From the NCBI RefSeq assembly GCF_900128445.1, contig NZ_LT671417.1, positions 2,553,201 through 2,617,200 on the forward strand: 64,000 bases of DNA, given 5' to 3'. The position numbers and the translations under genes are program-made. The stretch is from Thermophilibacter provencensis. GTDB taxonomy: Bacteria; Actinomycetota; Coriobacteriia; Coriobacteriales; Atopobiaceae. The notes beneath the pieces were generated by a model that was given only the letters and a program-made list of their open reading frames with translations, was not told the origin of the DNA and ran no database searches. Of this stretch, positions 36,225 through 44,574 are shown piece by piece (within the stretch, counting starts at the first letter, position 1; every line of letters starts with the position of its first letter).

Positions 36225-37667
36225 CTAGCCGCGCGCCCGGCGGTCGATCACGAGGGTGCGCACGAGCGAGAGCGCGAGGCCCACGATGACGAGCAGAGAG
36301 AGCAGGTGGAACACCGTCGACAGCCCGTCCATGAAGAGGGCGGCGCCACCCTCCGCATAGCTCGTCACCCGGTGGCCGGCCTCGGCGCTCATGGTGCCGT
36401 AGAGCACCCCCATCGACACGGTGATGCCGAGCGACTGGCCGAGGTAGCGCATCAGGTTTCCCAGGGACCCCACGAACCCGAGCGTCTCGGGCGACGCATG
36501 GCCCATGATGAGCGAGTTGTTGGGAGACTGGAAGAGCGCCGAGCCGAGCGAGGTGAACATCAGCAGCACAACGATTGCCCCGACCGGCGTGTCAAGCGCG
36601 AGGTGGGAGAGCAGGGCGAGCCCCAGGGAGAACACCGCCTGTCCGAGCAGCGTGGGCTTGATGCAGCCCACGCGGTCCGAGAGCGCGCCCGCGAGCGTCC
36701 CCACCGTCGCGTTGACGAGCGGGTAGCACGCCATCACGAGGCCCGCGACGCCCGGGTCGAGGCCGAGCGCGTCCTGCAGGTAGAACGGCATGACGATCGT
36801 CACGCCGGACAGGCCGAGGAACACGAGGACCATCGCCACGAGGTCGATGTCGAAGCTCGGGCTCAGAAAGACGTCGAGGCGCACGAGCGGCTCTGCCTGG
36901 CGGCGCTCCACCAGGGCAAAGGCGACGAGAAGCAGGGCGCCGACGGCGAGCATGGCGAGCGAGGCGGGACCGACCTCGGTCTCCATGAGCGTGATGGCCG
37001 CAAAGAGCAGCAGGATGGAGGGGACGACGAGCAGGCACCCCGCGACGTCGAGCGGCCGCCGCTGCGCGAGGCGCGTCGCCGGCAGGGCACAGACGCCCAT
37101 AGCGAGCGAGACGATGCCGATCGGCACGTTGATGACGAAGATCGACTCCCACGGGAAGACCGAGACGAGCGCACCGCCCACGGTCGGGCCGGCCATGGCG
37201 CCGAGCGCGGTGAACGTGGCCACGAGGCCGAGGGCGCGCCCGCGGCCGTCGGCGAAGAGCTCGGTGATGATGCCCTGGTTGTTGGCGAGGCTGCACGCCA
37301 CGCCGAGCGCCTGGACGGCACGCGACGCGACGAGCATGGGCAGCGTCGCCGAGAGGGCGCAGAGCGCGGAGCCGGCAGTGAAGAGCACCACGCCCGCCTG
37401 GAACACGCGCACCTTGCCCACGATGTCTCCAAGCCGCCCGAAGACGAGCAGGAAGGCGCAGGTCGTCACCAGGAACACGCTCGCCACGAGCTGTATCTCG
37501 GTCGCCCCGACGCCGAGCTCCGCCTGCATCGTGGGCAGGGCGACGTTGACGATCGTGCCGTCGAGCGTCTCCATGAATGTCATGAGCAGGATGGCGAGAA
37601 GGGCCACCCCGCGGCGCGGGCGACGGGGCGCCCCGCCCCTCTCGCCCGTCGTCAGATCCTCAGTCAT
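36225..37667 (-). CDS. MFS multidrug efflux transporter, DHA2 (14-span) type
   Basis: The 480-residue membrane protein shows the DHA2 signature near the N-terminus (LDGTIVNVALPTMQAELG), motif A in loop 2 (GRLGDIVGKVRVF) and the motif C region (GAMAGPTVGGALV). About 14 spans are visible. Such proteins export drugs or toxic compounds with protons. Its ATG overlaps the stop of the TetR gene by 4 bases (ATGA), so expression is coupled to the repressor. The substrate is not predictable. Confidence 0.92.
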   Translation of the reverse strand: MTEDLTTGERGGAPRRPRRGVALLAILLMTFMETLDGTIVNVALPTMQAELGVGATEIQLVASVFLVTTCAFLLVFGRLGDIVGKVRVFQAGVVLFTAGSALCALSATLPMLVASRAVQALGVACSLANNQGIITELFADGRGRALGLVATFTALGAMAGPTVGGALVSVFPWESIFVINVPIGIVSLAMGVCALPATRLAQRRPLDVAGCLLVVPSILLLFAAITLMETEVGPASLAMLAVGALLLVAFALVERRQAEPLVRLDVFLSPSFDIDLVAMVLVFLGLSGVTIVMPFYLQDALGLDPGVAGLVMACYPLVNATVGTLAGALSDRVGCIKPTLLGQAVFSLGLALLSHLALDTPVGAIVVLLMFTSLGSALFQSPNNSLIMGHASPETLGFVGSLGNLMRYLGQSLGITVSMGVLYGTMSAEAGHRVTSYAEGGAALFMDGLSTVFHLLSLLVIVGLALSLVRTLVIDRRARG

Positions 37668-38278
37668 CGGGCCTCGCCGCCCTTCTCGCCCGCCGGCCCA
37701 TACAGCGCGTCGAGCGTGTCCTCGACGAGGGCGTCCACCGCCCGCTCGAGCACGTCGGGGTCGATCTCCTCGCGCTCGAGCAGCATGATCGCGCACACGC
37801 GCTGGAGCGCGGCGGCAAGTCGCGGGTCGGACGAGGCGCCGAGCGCCCTGACGGAGCGTGCGATGCGCTCGAGCGCGCCCCCCTCGAGCTCGGGCCCCAG
37901 GACGAGGTCGTCGGGCAGCAGCTCGCGGATCTTGCGGTAGTCGCGCATCCCGATGCAGCGGAAGATGCTTCGGTCGCTGTGCCAGACCTCGCGCATCCAC
38001 CTCCCGAGCTCGTCGCGGCCCGGCGCCTCCCCGGACTCGCCGAGCATGCCCCCAAGACGGGACAGCAGCTCGCGCCGGTTCTCAGCCACCATCTCGGCCA
38101 CGAACTCCGCCTTCGACGAGAAGAACCCGTAGAAGGTGCCCTGGGCGATCCCCGCCTGGCGCGTGATGTCCTCAACGCGGGTCCCACGGTATCCGCGCTC
38201 GAGCAGGCAGGCCCAGCCCGCCTCGATCATTCTCCGCCGCATGGCGTCGCGGTCGCCCGTGGAAAAGATTGCCGGCAT
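37664..38278 (-). CDS. TetR-family transcriptional regulator of the efflux gene
   Basis: The 204-residue protein has a classical TetR helix-turn-helix at about 12-58 (MIEAGWACLLERGYRGTRVE, then ITRQAGIAQGTFYGFFSSK) and a ligand domain behind it. It is the first gene of the two-gene unit with the MFS exporter and probably represses it. A perfect 12-bp palindrome overlies its promoter (38331-38342). The ribosome binding site is AAGGGAG. Confidence 0.92.
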   Translation of the reverse strand: MPAIFSTGDRDAMRRRMIEAGWACLLERGYRGTRVEDITRQAGIAQGTFYGFFSSKAEFVAEMVAENRRELLSRLGGMLGESGEAPGRDELGRWMREVWHSDRSIFRCIGMRDYRKIRELLPDDLVLGPELEGGALERIARSVRALGASSDPRLAAALQRVCAIMLLEREEIDPDVLERAVDALVEDTLDALYGPAGEKGGEAR

Positions 38279-38311
38279 GCGTCTCCCTTTCGTCCGTGTT
38301 GTGCCGAGTCC

Positions 38312-38342
38312 CTTATACCAACTTCTTTTTATGAATATTCAT
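38312..38342 (-). promoter_or_regulatory. tetR promoter with palindromic operator
   Basis: On the minus strand, TATAAG at 38317-38312 is a likely -10 box. The palindrome ATGAATATTCAT at 38331-38342 sits where the -35 box should be, so a repressor bound there would block the promoter. Confidence 0.6.
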
Positions 38343-38403
38343 TTTATTCCGTCGTTTTTCGGAGGCGCGTCACCGAGGAGGCCCCGCGCATCTCGTGGAA
38401 AGA

Positions 38404-38449
38404 GGCGGCCCGCGGATGGCCCCGGCCTCGGGACCGTCCGCGGGCCGCC
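38404..38449 (-). terminator. Terminator hairpin after gatB
   Basis: A 13-bp perfect stem (GGCGGCCCGCGGA with TCCGCGGGCCGCC) lies 28 bases after the gatB stop. On the minus strand it is followed by CTCTTTCC, a weak pyrimidine tract. Confidence 0.7.
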
Positions 38450-38476
38450 CCATCCAAGGGCCCCTGGGAGACGCTG

Positions 38477-39985
38477 CTACGCCTCGAGCCGCTCCGCGAG
38501 CATCTTGTTGAAAGCCTTGGGGTTGCCCGAGCCCTTGGCGGCCTTCATGCACTGGCCCACCAGGAACCCAAGCACCTTCTTGTTGCCGTCGCGGTACTGC
38601 TGGACCTGGTCCGTGCAGCGCGCGAGCACCTCATCCACGATGGCGCCGAGCGCGCCCTCGTCGGTGGACTGGCGCATGCCGTGGGCGTCCACGTAGGCGG
38701 CCGGGTCCTCGGACGTGCCGTTCACCGCGTCGAGCACCTCGCGCGCCTGCGCGAACGTGATGGCGTCCTCGGCGAGAAGCCCCGAGAGGCTCGCGACCTG
38801 CGCGGGCGTGAGGGCGTCGTAGCTGGGGACGAGGTTCACCATGACCTTGGCCACGGTCTCCGCGCCCTTCTCGCCCGCCGCGGAGAGCGCCTGCTCGAAG
38901 AAGGCCGCCACCGCCGGGTCTCCCGCGAGCTGGGCGGCGTCGGCGCGCTTGAGGCCGAAGTCGGCCATGTAGCGGTCGCGCTTGGCGTCCGGCAGCTCCG
39001 GGATGCGCGCGCGGCAGCGCTCGACGAACTCGTCCGTGAGGTCGAAGGGCGCAAGGTCCGGGTCCGGGAAGAGGCGGTAGTCGTCCGCGGTCTCCTTGAC
39101 GCGCATGACCACGGTGCGGCGGCGGCTGGGCTCCCAGTGACGCGTCTCCTGGTAGACGATGCCGCCCTCCTCGAGCACCTCGGCCTGGCGGCAGATCTCG
39201 TACTCGAGCGCGTCGTGCAGGCTCTTGAACGAGTTGATGTTCTTCATCTCGGTCTTGGTGCCGAACTCCGTGGAGCCGCGACGGCGGAGGGATATGTTCC
39301 CGTCGCAGCGCATGGAGCCGTTCTCGAGCGAGCAGTCGGAGATGCCGAGCGTGAGGAACGTCTGGCGCAGCTTCTCCATGAACAGGCGCGCCTCCTCGGG
39401 CGTGCGCAGGTCGGGCTCGGTGACGAGCTCTATCAGCGGGGTGCCGCAGCGGTTGTAGTCGATGAGGGACTCCGTTGCCGCGGTGATGCGGCCCTCCTCG
39501 CCGCCGACGTGCACCATCTTTGCGGCGTCCTCCTCCATGTGGATGCGCAGGATCCGGATAGGGGCCACGTAGCTGCCGTCCTCGTTCTTCTCGACCGTGG
39601 CGTCCGGGCGCTCGGCCGCGCCGGCCCCGCTGACCTCCAGGTCCAGGCGGCCGTGCATGCAGAACGCCACGGGGCCCTGCGTGGTCTGGAAGTTCTTGGC
39701 CATGTCCGGGTAGAAGTAGTGCTTGCGGTAGAACATCGAGTGGCGCTGTATCTCACAGTTGGTGGCCAGCCCCGCCATCACGATCGACTCGATGGCCTTC
39801 TCGTTGGGCACGGGCAGCGCGCCCGGCATGCCCAGGCAGACGGGGCAGACGTTGGTGTTGGGCTCGTCGTCGTGGGAGAGCCGGCAGTTGCAGAACATCT
39901 TGGTCTCGAGCGCGGTGAGCTCGGTGTGGACCTCGAGGCCGATCACGGCCTCCCAGTCGCGCAGGACCTCGGCGAGCTTCTTCAT
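38477..39985 (-). CDS. gatB: Aspartyl/glutamyl-tRNA amidotransferase subunit B
   Basis: GatB phosphorylates and binds mischarged Glu-tRNA(Gln) or Asp-tRNA(Asn) so that it can be amidated. The 502-residue protein has the family N-terminus (WEAVIGLEVHTELTALETKMFC), Cys pairs near 30-50 and VCPVCLGMPGALPV. It ends in the YqeY-like tail (NKKVLGFLVGQCMKAAKGSGNP). Its start overlaps gatA by 4 bases. The complex with GatA and GatC implies that the host lacks glutaminyl- or asparaginyl-tRNA synthetase, as in most Gram-positives. Confidence 0.97.
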   Translation of the reverse strand: MKKLAEVLRDWEAVIGLEVHTELTALETKMFCNCRLSHDDEPNTNVCPVCLGMPGALPVPNEKAIESIVMAGLATNCEIQRHSMFYRKHYFYPDMAKNFQTTQGPVAFCMHGRLDLEVSGAGAAERPDATVEKNEDGSYVAPIRILRIHMEEDAAKMVHVGGEEGRITAATESLIDYNRCGTPLIELVTEPDLRTPEEARLFMEKLRQTFLTLGISDCSLENGSMRCDGNISLRRRGSTEFGTKTEMKNINSFKSLHDALEYEICRQAEVLEEGGIVYQETRHWEPSRRRTVVMRVKETADDYRLFPDPDLAPFDLTDEFVERCRARIPELPDAKRDRYMADFGLKRADAAQLAGDPAVAAFFEQALSAAGEKGAETVAKVMVNLVPSYDALTPAQVASLSGLLAEDAITFAQAREVLDAVNGTSEDPAAYVDAHGMRQSTDEGALGAIVDEVLARCTDQVQQYRDGNKKVLGFLVGQCMKAAKGSGNPKAFNKMLAERLEA

Positions 39986-41487
39986 GCGAGCTCACCCCCC
40001 TTCCCGGCAAACGCGGGCGCGACGGGGGCCCCGCCGCCAGGCGAGAATGACCGCTCGATCGCGCGCGCGAACGTGAGCAGGCTGGCATCGGCGAAGGCCG
40101 GGCCCTGCAGCTGCGCGGAGACCGGCAGGCCGCTCTGCGCGCCCAGGCCCAGCGGCACGGAGACGCCGCCGTTGCCGACGATGTTGTTGGAGATCGTGAA
40201 CAGGTCGGAGGCGTACATCTGCGTGGGGTCGCTCATCTCGCCGAACTTGAACGCCGTGCGCGGGGCGGCCGGCATGAGGATGACGTCGCACTTCTCGTAG
40301 GCGCGGGCGTAGTCGGCCGTGATGAGGGTGCGGACCTGCTGCGCCGGGTAGTAGTACTTGTCGTAGGTGCCGCTGGAGAGGAGGTAGGCGCCCAGCATCT
40401 GGCGGCGCTTGGCCTCCTCGCCAAAGCCGTGCGCGCGGGAGAGGGAGGTCTGCTCGGCCAGCGTGGCGCAGCCCTGCTCCTGGTAGCCGTAGCGCACGCC
40501 GTCGAAGCGCGCGAGGTTGGAGAAGGCCTCGCACGGCGCGATCACGTAGTAGGCCGCGATGGCGGAGGCGATGTTGGGAAGGTCAACCTCCACGAGCTCG
40601 GCGCCCTGGTCCTGCAGGGCGCGGCCGGCGGCGGCGACGGCGTCGCGGACCTCGTCGGTGAGGCCGGCGGCCTCCATGAGGGCGGGCACGACGCCCACGC
40701 GGCGGCCCTCGACCGGGTCATTCAGATGGGCAAGGAAATCGGCCTCGCAGGGCTGGCTCGTGGAGTCCCACGGGTCGCGCCCGCCGGCGACGAGCGCGTT
40801 CATGGCCAGGGCAACGTCCTCGACGCTGCGGCCGAAGGGACCGACCTGGTCGAGCGAGGAGCCGAAGGCGACGACGCCGTAGCGGCTGACCGCGCCGTAG
40901 GTGGGCTTCATGCCCACGACGCCGCAGAGCGAGGCCGGCTGGCGGATGGAGCCGCCGGTGTCAGAGCCCAGGGAGACCGTAACCTCTCCGGCAGCGACGG
41001 CCGCGGCCGAGCCGCCCGAGGAGCCGCCGGGGACGCGCTCGGTGTCCCACGGGTTGGCGGTGGGGTGAAAGGCGGAGGACTCGGTCGAGGAGCCAAAGGC
41101 AAACTCGTCCATGTTGGTCTTGCCCACGGGCGTGGCGCCGGCGTCGAGCATGCGCTGGACGCAGATGGCCGTGAACGTGGACTCGTAGTTGGCGAGCATC
41201 TTGGAGGCGCAGGTGGTGCGAGTGCCCACGAGGTGCATGTTGTCCTTGAAGGCAACGGGCACGCCGGCGAGCGGGCCGAGCTTCTCGCCCGCCGCGCGGG
41301 CCCTGTCCGTGGCCTCGGCAGCCTCGAGCGCGAGGTCGGCGGAGACCTGCAGGAACGCCTTGACCTCGCCGTCGCGGGCGTCCACGGCGTCGAGCGCGGC
41401 GCGGGCCACCTCGGTTGCGGTGAAGTCGCCGTTTGCGACGCCCGCGGCGATCTGGGCGGCGGAGAGCCGGTCGAAGTTCGTGGCCAC
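39982..41487 (-). CDS. gatA: Aspartyl/glutamyl-tRNA amidotransferase subunit A
   Basis: GatA is the amidase that releases ammonia from glutamine for GatB. The 501-residue protein has the amidase signature (GGSSGGSAAAVAAGEV, about 152-167), the conserved Lys in VAFKDN and the Ser in GSDTGGSIRQP. The start is a GTG at 41487 that shares one base with the gatC stop (TAGTG). The order gatC-gatA-gatB is standard. Confidence 0.97.
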   Translation of the reverse strand: MATNFDRLSAAQIAAGVANGDFTATEVARAALDAVDARDGEVKAFLQVSADLALEAAEATDRARAAGEKLGPLAGVPVAFKDNMHLVGTRTTCASKMLANYESTFTAICVQRMLDAGATPVGKTNMDEFAFGSSTESSAFHPTANPWDTERVPGGSSGGSAAAVAAGEVTVSLGSDTGGSIRQPASLCGVVGMKPTYGAVSRYGVVAFGSSLDQVGPFGRSVEDVALAMNALVAGGRDPWDSTSQPCEADFLAHLNDPVEGRRVGVVPALMEAAGLTDEVRDAVAAAGRALQDQGAELVEVDLPNIASAIAAYYVIAPCEAFSNLARFDGVRYGYQEQGCATLAEQTSLSRAHGFGEEAKRRQMLGAYLLSSGTYDKYYYPAQQVRTLITADYARAYEKCDVILMPAAPRTAFKFGEMSDPTQMYASDLFTISNNIVGNGGVSVPLGLGAQSGLPVSAQLQGPAFADASLLTFARAIERSFSPGGGAPVAPAFAGKGGELA

Positions 41488-41804
41488 TAGCGGTCACCCC
41501 CCTGGTCGCCGAGGATGGACGGGACGCGGAAGCTGCGGCCGCGGGACGCGCCGGCGTTCTTGAGCGCCACGTCCACGGAGAGGTGGCGCACCTCGGTGTC
41601 CGGCACGTCGTCGGCCATCACGTTGGAGAGGTCGCCGATGGGGTGGAACGTGGGCTCCACGCCCTCGAGGTCGTACTGGCGGATGGGCTCAAGCAGGTCA
41701 ACGGCATCGTTCATGTACGCGGTCATCTCGTCGAGCTCCTCGGGCGTGAGCGCGATCCGCGCGTAGTCCGCGATGCCCGCGACGTCTTCTCTGGTAAGGG
41801 GCAT
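41487..41804 (-). CDS. gatC: Aspartyl/glutamyl-tRNA amidotransferase subunit C
   Basis: The 105-residue GatC is the linker that stabilises GatA-GatB. Typical features are the helical start (LTREDVAGIADYARIALTPE), LLEPIRQYDLEGVEPTFHP and the closing RVPSIL. The ATG at 41804 has a good ribosome binding site (AGGAGG); a longer frame upstream is rejected. It is the first gene of the operon. Confidence 0.95.
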   Translation of the reverse strand: MPLTREDVAGIADYARIALTPEELDEMTAYMNDAVDLLEPIRQYDLEGVEPTFHPIGDLSNVMADDVPDTEVRHLSVDVALKNAGASRGRSFRVPSILGDQGGDR

Positions 41805-41915
41805 GGGTCCTCCTATCTTGGCTGCGCCCCATTCTACGACAGGGCCAGCGCGTCCTGCCCCCGCCGAGACGCGGCCGCAACAATGCGGGAGGCGGGCCAG
41901 GGACCCCTCCTCGCT

Positions 41916-42105
41916 CAACTCGCCCCGGATACGTACACACCCCTCCCGGGTACGTACGAGATTTCAAAGCTGACGTTCTTCTCGCCACGCCGCCTACCTG
42001 CGGGTTCTCTGGAGAGGACAGCACATCAGACCTCGAATTGCGTACGTATCCGGGAGGAAGGTGTACGCACCCGGATGAGGGGGTGTGCGCACCCGAAGCA
42101 AGAGG
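41916..42105. repeat. Inverted set of 21-22 bp repeats (2 + 3 copies)
   Basis: Five copies of a motif close to YGTRCGYAYCCGRG are present. Two read on the minus strand (41937-41923 and 41958-41943) and three on the plus strand (from 42041, 42062 and 42084). Within each group the copies start 21-22 bases apart, about two DNA turns. The groups face outward and are separated by about 82 bases that include one TTCTCGCC octamer. The array lies between gatC and a small plus-strand peptide gene and looks like a protein-binding array. Confidence 0.75.
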
Positions 42106-42213
42106 TCCGCCCCGTCCGAACCTTACGAAAGCGAAAGGCAGCAGTAAGCCGCATCGATGGCCCCGGGAGGAGACGGACGGGAGAATGGACCCATCAGAGA
42201 GAGGGAGGTCATC

Positions 42214-42312
42214 ATGAAGAAGATCATCTTCATCGCCGTCGTGGCCATCGCCGCGCTCGCCGTCATCCTCGACGACGGCCGCCCGCGCCCGCGCATGTAC
42301 CGCCACCACTGA
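42214..42312 (+). CDS. 32-residue membrane peptide
   Basis: The frame reads a basic start (MKK), a hydrophobic helix (IIFIAVVAIAALAVIL) and an Arg/Pro/His-rich tail (DDGRPRPRMYRHH). A strong ribosome binding site (GGGAGG, 5 bases from ATG) precedes it. The peptide is too short for family recognition. It lies about 110 bases right of the repeat array, which may control it. Small hydrophobic peptides of this type can be regulators or toxins; no partner is visible. Confidence 0.5.
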   Translation: MKKIIFIAVVAIAALAVILDDGRPRPRMYRHH

Positions 42313-42443
42313 CGACCGAGGCCCCTGCCTCCGGCGCGGCAAGGCCGCTGCCGCAGGCCCCCGTTCTGCAACGCCGCGGAGGGCGGAGCCGCCACACCCC
42401 CGGAAGCGCCAGTCCCGCGCCCGCCCCGCCCGCGGCGATTGAG

Positions 42444-43400
42444 CTACTCGGGCGCCTCCCCGCGGCGCGCGCGGCGCAGGACGGTGCCAAAGCACGCGGC
42501 GATCACCTGCTGGAAGAGCGTCCCTATGACCACTGGGAACATCACCTCGCCGGGGAAGTACTCCGCGGCGATGACCGCCCCGGCCGATATGTTGCGCATG
42601 CCCACGAGGTAGGTCATCGAGACCTCCTGCTCGCGGGGCCGCCGCATGAGGCGCGCGGCGGCGAGGCCGAGCGCATAGCCCCCGACGGAGAAGGCGCAGA
42701 TGAACGCCATCACGCCGACGAGCTGGGGCGTGAGGGCGCGCACGTAGGGGGCAACGCCCGTCGAGTTGCTGAGGATCACCAGCACGAGCGAGATCTTGCC
42801 CGCGGGCGACAGCACCGGCGAGAGGTCGCGCGCCGCCCAGCCGCGCGAGGCGTCGTTGAGCAGCGTCCCCGCAAGCGCTGGCAGCGCAATGGAGACCACC
42901 ATCTCCCCCATCATCCGCGCGGCGTCCACCTCGACCGTCTGCCCGAGGAGCAGGTGCAGCGTGAGCGGAATCGTGACCGGCGCGGCCACCGTGGACACGA
43001 GGATCGTGGCGAGCGAGAGCGCCGGGTCCCCGCCGAGCATGTTGGTCCACATGGCAGACACCACGGCCACAGGCACGCTGTACTCCAGGACGATCCCGCA
43101 GACGAGGTTGGGGCTCGCGCCGAAGAACGCCGTCGCCAGCACGCAGGCCACGCACGGCATGAGGGCGGTCGCCAAGAGGAGCGTCGCCACGAGCGGGGCC
43201 GGGCGGCGCACCGTCCGGGCGAGGTTGCCGAAGGTGTTGGAGAGCGAGCTCTGGAACGTCATGAACGCAAAGAGCGCGGTCACGGCCGGCCTGAGCACGG
43301 AGAGCTGGTCGGGGAAGAGCACGCCGAGCACCACGCACGTCGGAGAGACGAACGCCATGTGGCTCCCGACGAAGCCACCGAACCGCTTCCACGCCTCCAT
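42444..43400 (-). CDS. BASS-family (bile acid:sodium symporter-like) transporter
   Basis: The 318-residue protein has about nine or ten hydrophobic spans and family-like segments (FMTFQSSLSNTFGNLAR, VLEYSVPVAVVSAMWTNML, YLVGMRNISAGAVIAAEYF). Members import organic anions with sodium; the substrate is unknown. I chose the ATG at 43400, with GGGAGG 9 bases earlier, which gives a normal N-terminus. The frame is open upstream to 43595, but that part looks non-coding. Confidence 0.82.
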   Translation of the reverse strand: MEAWKRFGGFVGSHMAFVSPTCVVLGVLFPDQLSVLRPAVTALFAFMTFQSSLSNTFGNLARTVRRPAPLVATLLLATALMPCVACVLATAFFGASPNLVCGIVLEYSVPVAVVSAMWTNMLGGDPALSLATILVSTVAAPVTIPLTLHLLLGQTVEVDAARMMGEMVVSIALPALAGTLLNDASRGWAARDLSPVLSPAGKISLVLVILSNSTGVAPYVRALTPQLVGVMAFICAFSVGGYALGLAAARLMRRPREQEVSMTYLVGMRNISAGAVIAAEYFPGEVMFPVVIGTLFQQVIAACFGTVLRRARRGEAPE

Positions 43401-43681
43401 GCCGAGAAGAACCTCCCGCCACCGACCGCCCACCGTGCGCCATGGTACTTCTCGCCACGCGGGCCGCGCGCACGCGTAACGCGACGGCAAACGGCGTCGC
43501 AGGAGCGCGTGGCCGATGCCCCGGTCGCATGCCCCGACATATCTTGGAAAATGCGCCCTGATTTGTCGGGGTATGCGACCTCCGTCCCCCGGCATCGCGC
43601 CACGGGGCGACCTGCCCGACTTTAAATGCCTCTAAATAAGTAGGAATTGTTACGAAGGGACGTTTTTCTTGCCCTGACCCC

Positions 43682-43709
43682 TTGCCTTTAATACCCCACT
43701 CATTACTAT
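43682..43709 (+). promoter_or_regulatory. Putative promoter of the suf operon
   Basis: TTGCCT (43682-43687) and TACTAT (43704-43709) are spaced by 16 bases and lie 56 bases before the sufC start. The surrounding 150 bases are AT-rich. I could not identify an IscR site by eye. Confidence 0.5.
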
Positions 43710-43764
43710 GAATTAGGCGAAATAAGACGCGGGCCCGCGCGACCCGCGAGGAGAAAGGCGGAAC

Positions 43765-44574
43765 ATGTCCACTCAGCTGCTCAACGTGAGCGCCCTCTCT
43801 GCGGGCACCGAGGACAAGCCCATCCTGCACGGCGTGGACCTCGCCGTGGGCGAGGGCGAGTGCCACGTCCTCATGGGCCCCAACGGCGCCGGCAAGTCAA
43901 CGCTCGGCCACGTCATCATGGGCGACCCCGCCTATCGCGTGACCGCGGGCTCCATCAGCTTCGCGGGCGAGGACGTGACCGAGCTCTCCGCCGACAAGCG
44001 CTCGCTCGCCGGCATCTTCCTCTCCTACCAGGCGCCCGTGGAGGTGCCCGGCGTGCCGCTCTACAGCTTCCTGCGCTCCATCTGCCAGATGCGCCCGGAG
44101 CTCAAGACCACCGCGCGCAAGTTCCGCCAGCGCGTGGGAGAGATCGCCGACCAGCTGGAGCTCGACCAGGGCTTCCTCATGCGCGAGCTCAACGTGGGCT
44201 TCTCCGGCGGCGAGAAGAAGAAGATCGAGATGCTGCAGCTGCTTCTGCTCCAGCCCAAGCTCGCCATCCTCGACGAGACCGACTCCGGGCTTGACGTGGA
44301 CGCGCTGGGCATCGTCTCCCGCGGCATCCAGGCCTATCGCGAGCAGGTGGGCGGCGCCCTCATCGTGATCACGCACAACACGCGCATCCTCGAGCGGCTT
44401 GACGTGGACCGCACGCACGTCATGGTCAAGGGCCGCATGGTGGCCGAGGGGCCGGCGGAGCTCATCGCCGACATCGACGCCCGCGGCTTCGAGCGCTTCG
44501 AGCGCGGGGCGGGCCAGGACGAGGCGGCCTGCGTGGACTGCCCGGGCTGTCCCAAGGCGGGTGACGCCCAGTGA
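43765..44574 (+). CDS. sufC: SufC, Fe-S cluster assembly ATPase
   Basis: SufC is the ABC-type ATPase that drives the SufBCD scaffold. The 269-residue protein has Walker A GPNGAGKST (about 38-46), the signature FSGGEKKKIEM, Walker B LAILDETDSGLD and a terminal His in ITHNTR. The C-terminus is longer than usual and ends in a Cys cluster (ACVDCPGCPKAG), an unusual feature. The ribosome binding site is GAGGAG. The stop overlaps sufB by 4 bases (GTGA). Confidence 0.96.
   Translation: MSTQLLNVSALSAGTEDKPILHGVDLAVGEGECHVLMGPNGAGKSTLGHVIMGDPAYRVTAGSISFAGEDVTELSADKRSLAGIFLSYQAPVEVPGVPLYSFLRSICQMRPELKTTARKFRQRVGEIADQLELDQGFLMRELNVGFSGGEKKKIEMLQLLLLQPKLAILDETDSGLDVDALGIVSRGIQAYREQVGGALIVITHNTRILERLDVDRTHVMVKGRMVAEGPAELIADIDARGFERFERGAGQDEAACVDCPGCPKAGDAQ

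Noticed and set aside
36051-37940. Plus-strand open frame of 629 codons
   Set aside because: It is antisense to the MFS transporter and TetR genes. The Glu/His/Arg-rich composition is typical of a shadow frame.
41916-42105. Short CRISPR array
   Set aside because: The units are 21-22 bp without unique spacers, and the two groups face in opposite directions. No cas gene is present.
43596-43764. IscR-binding site before sufC
   Set aside because: I looked for the paired TA-rich half-sites but could not support one. Only a plausible promoter is reported.
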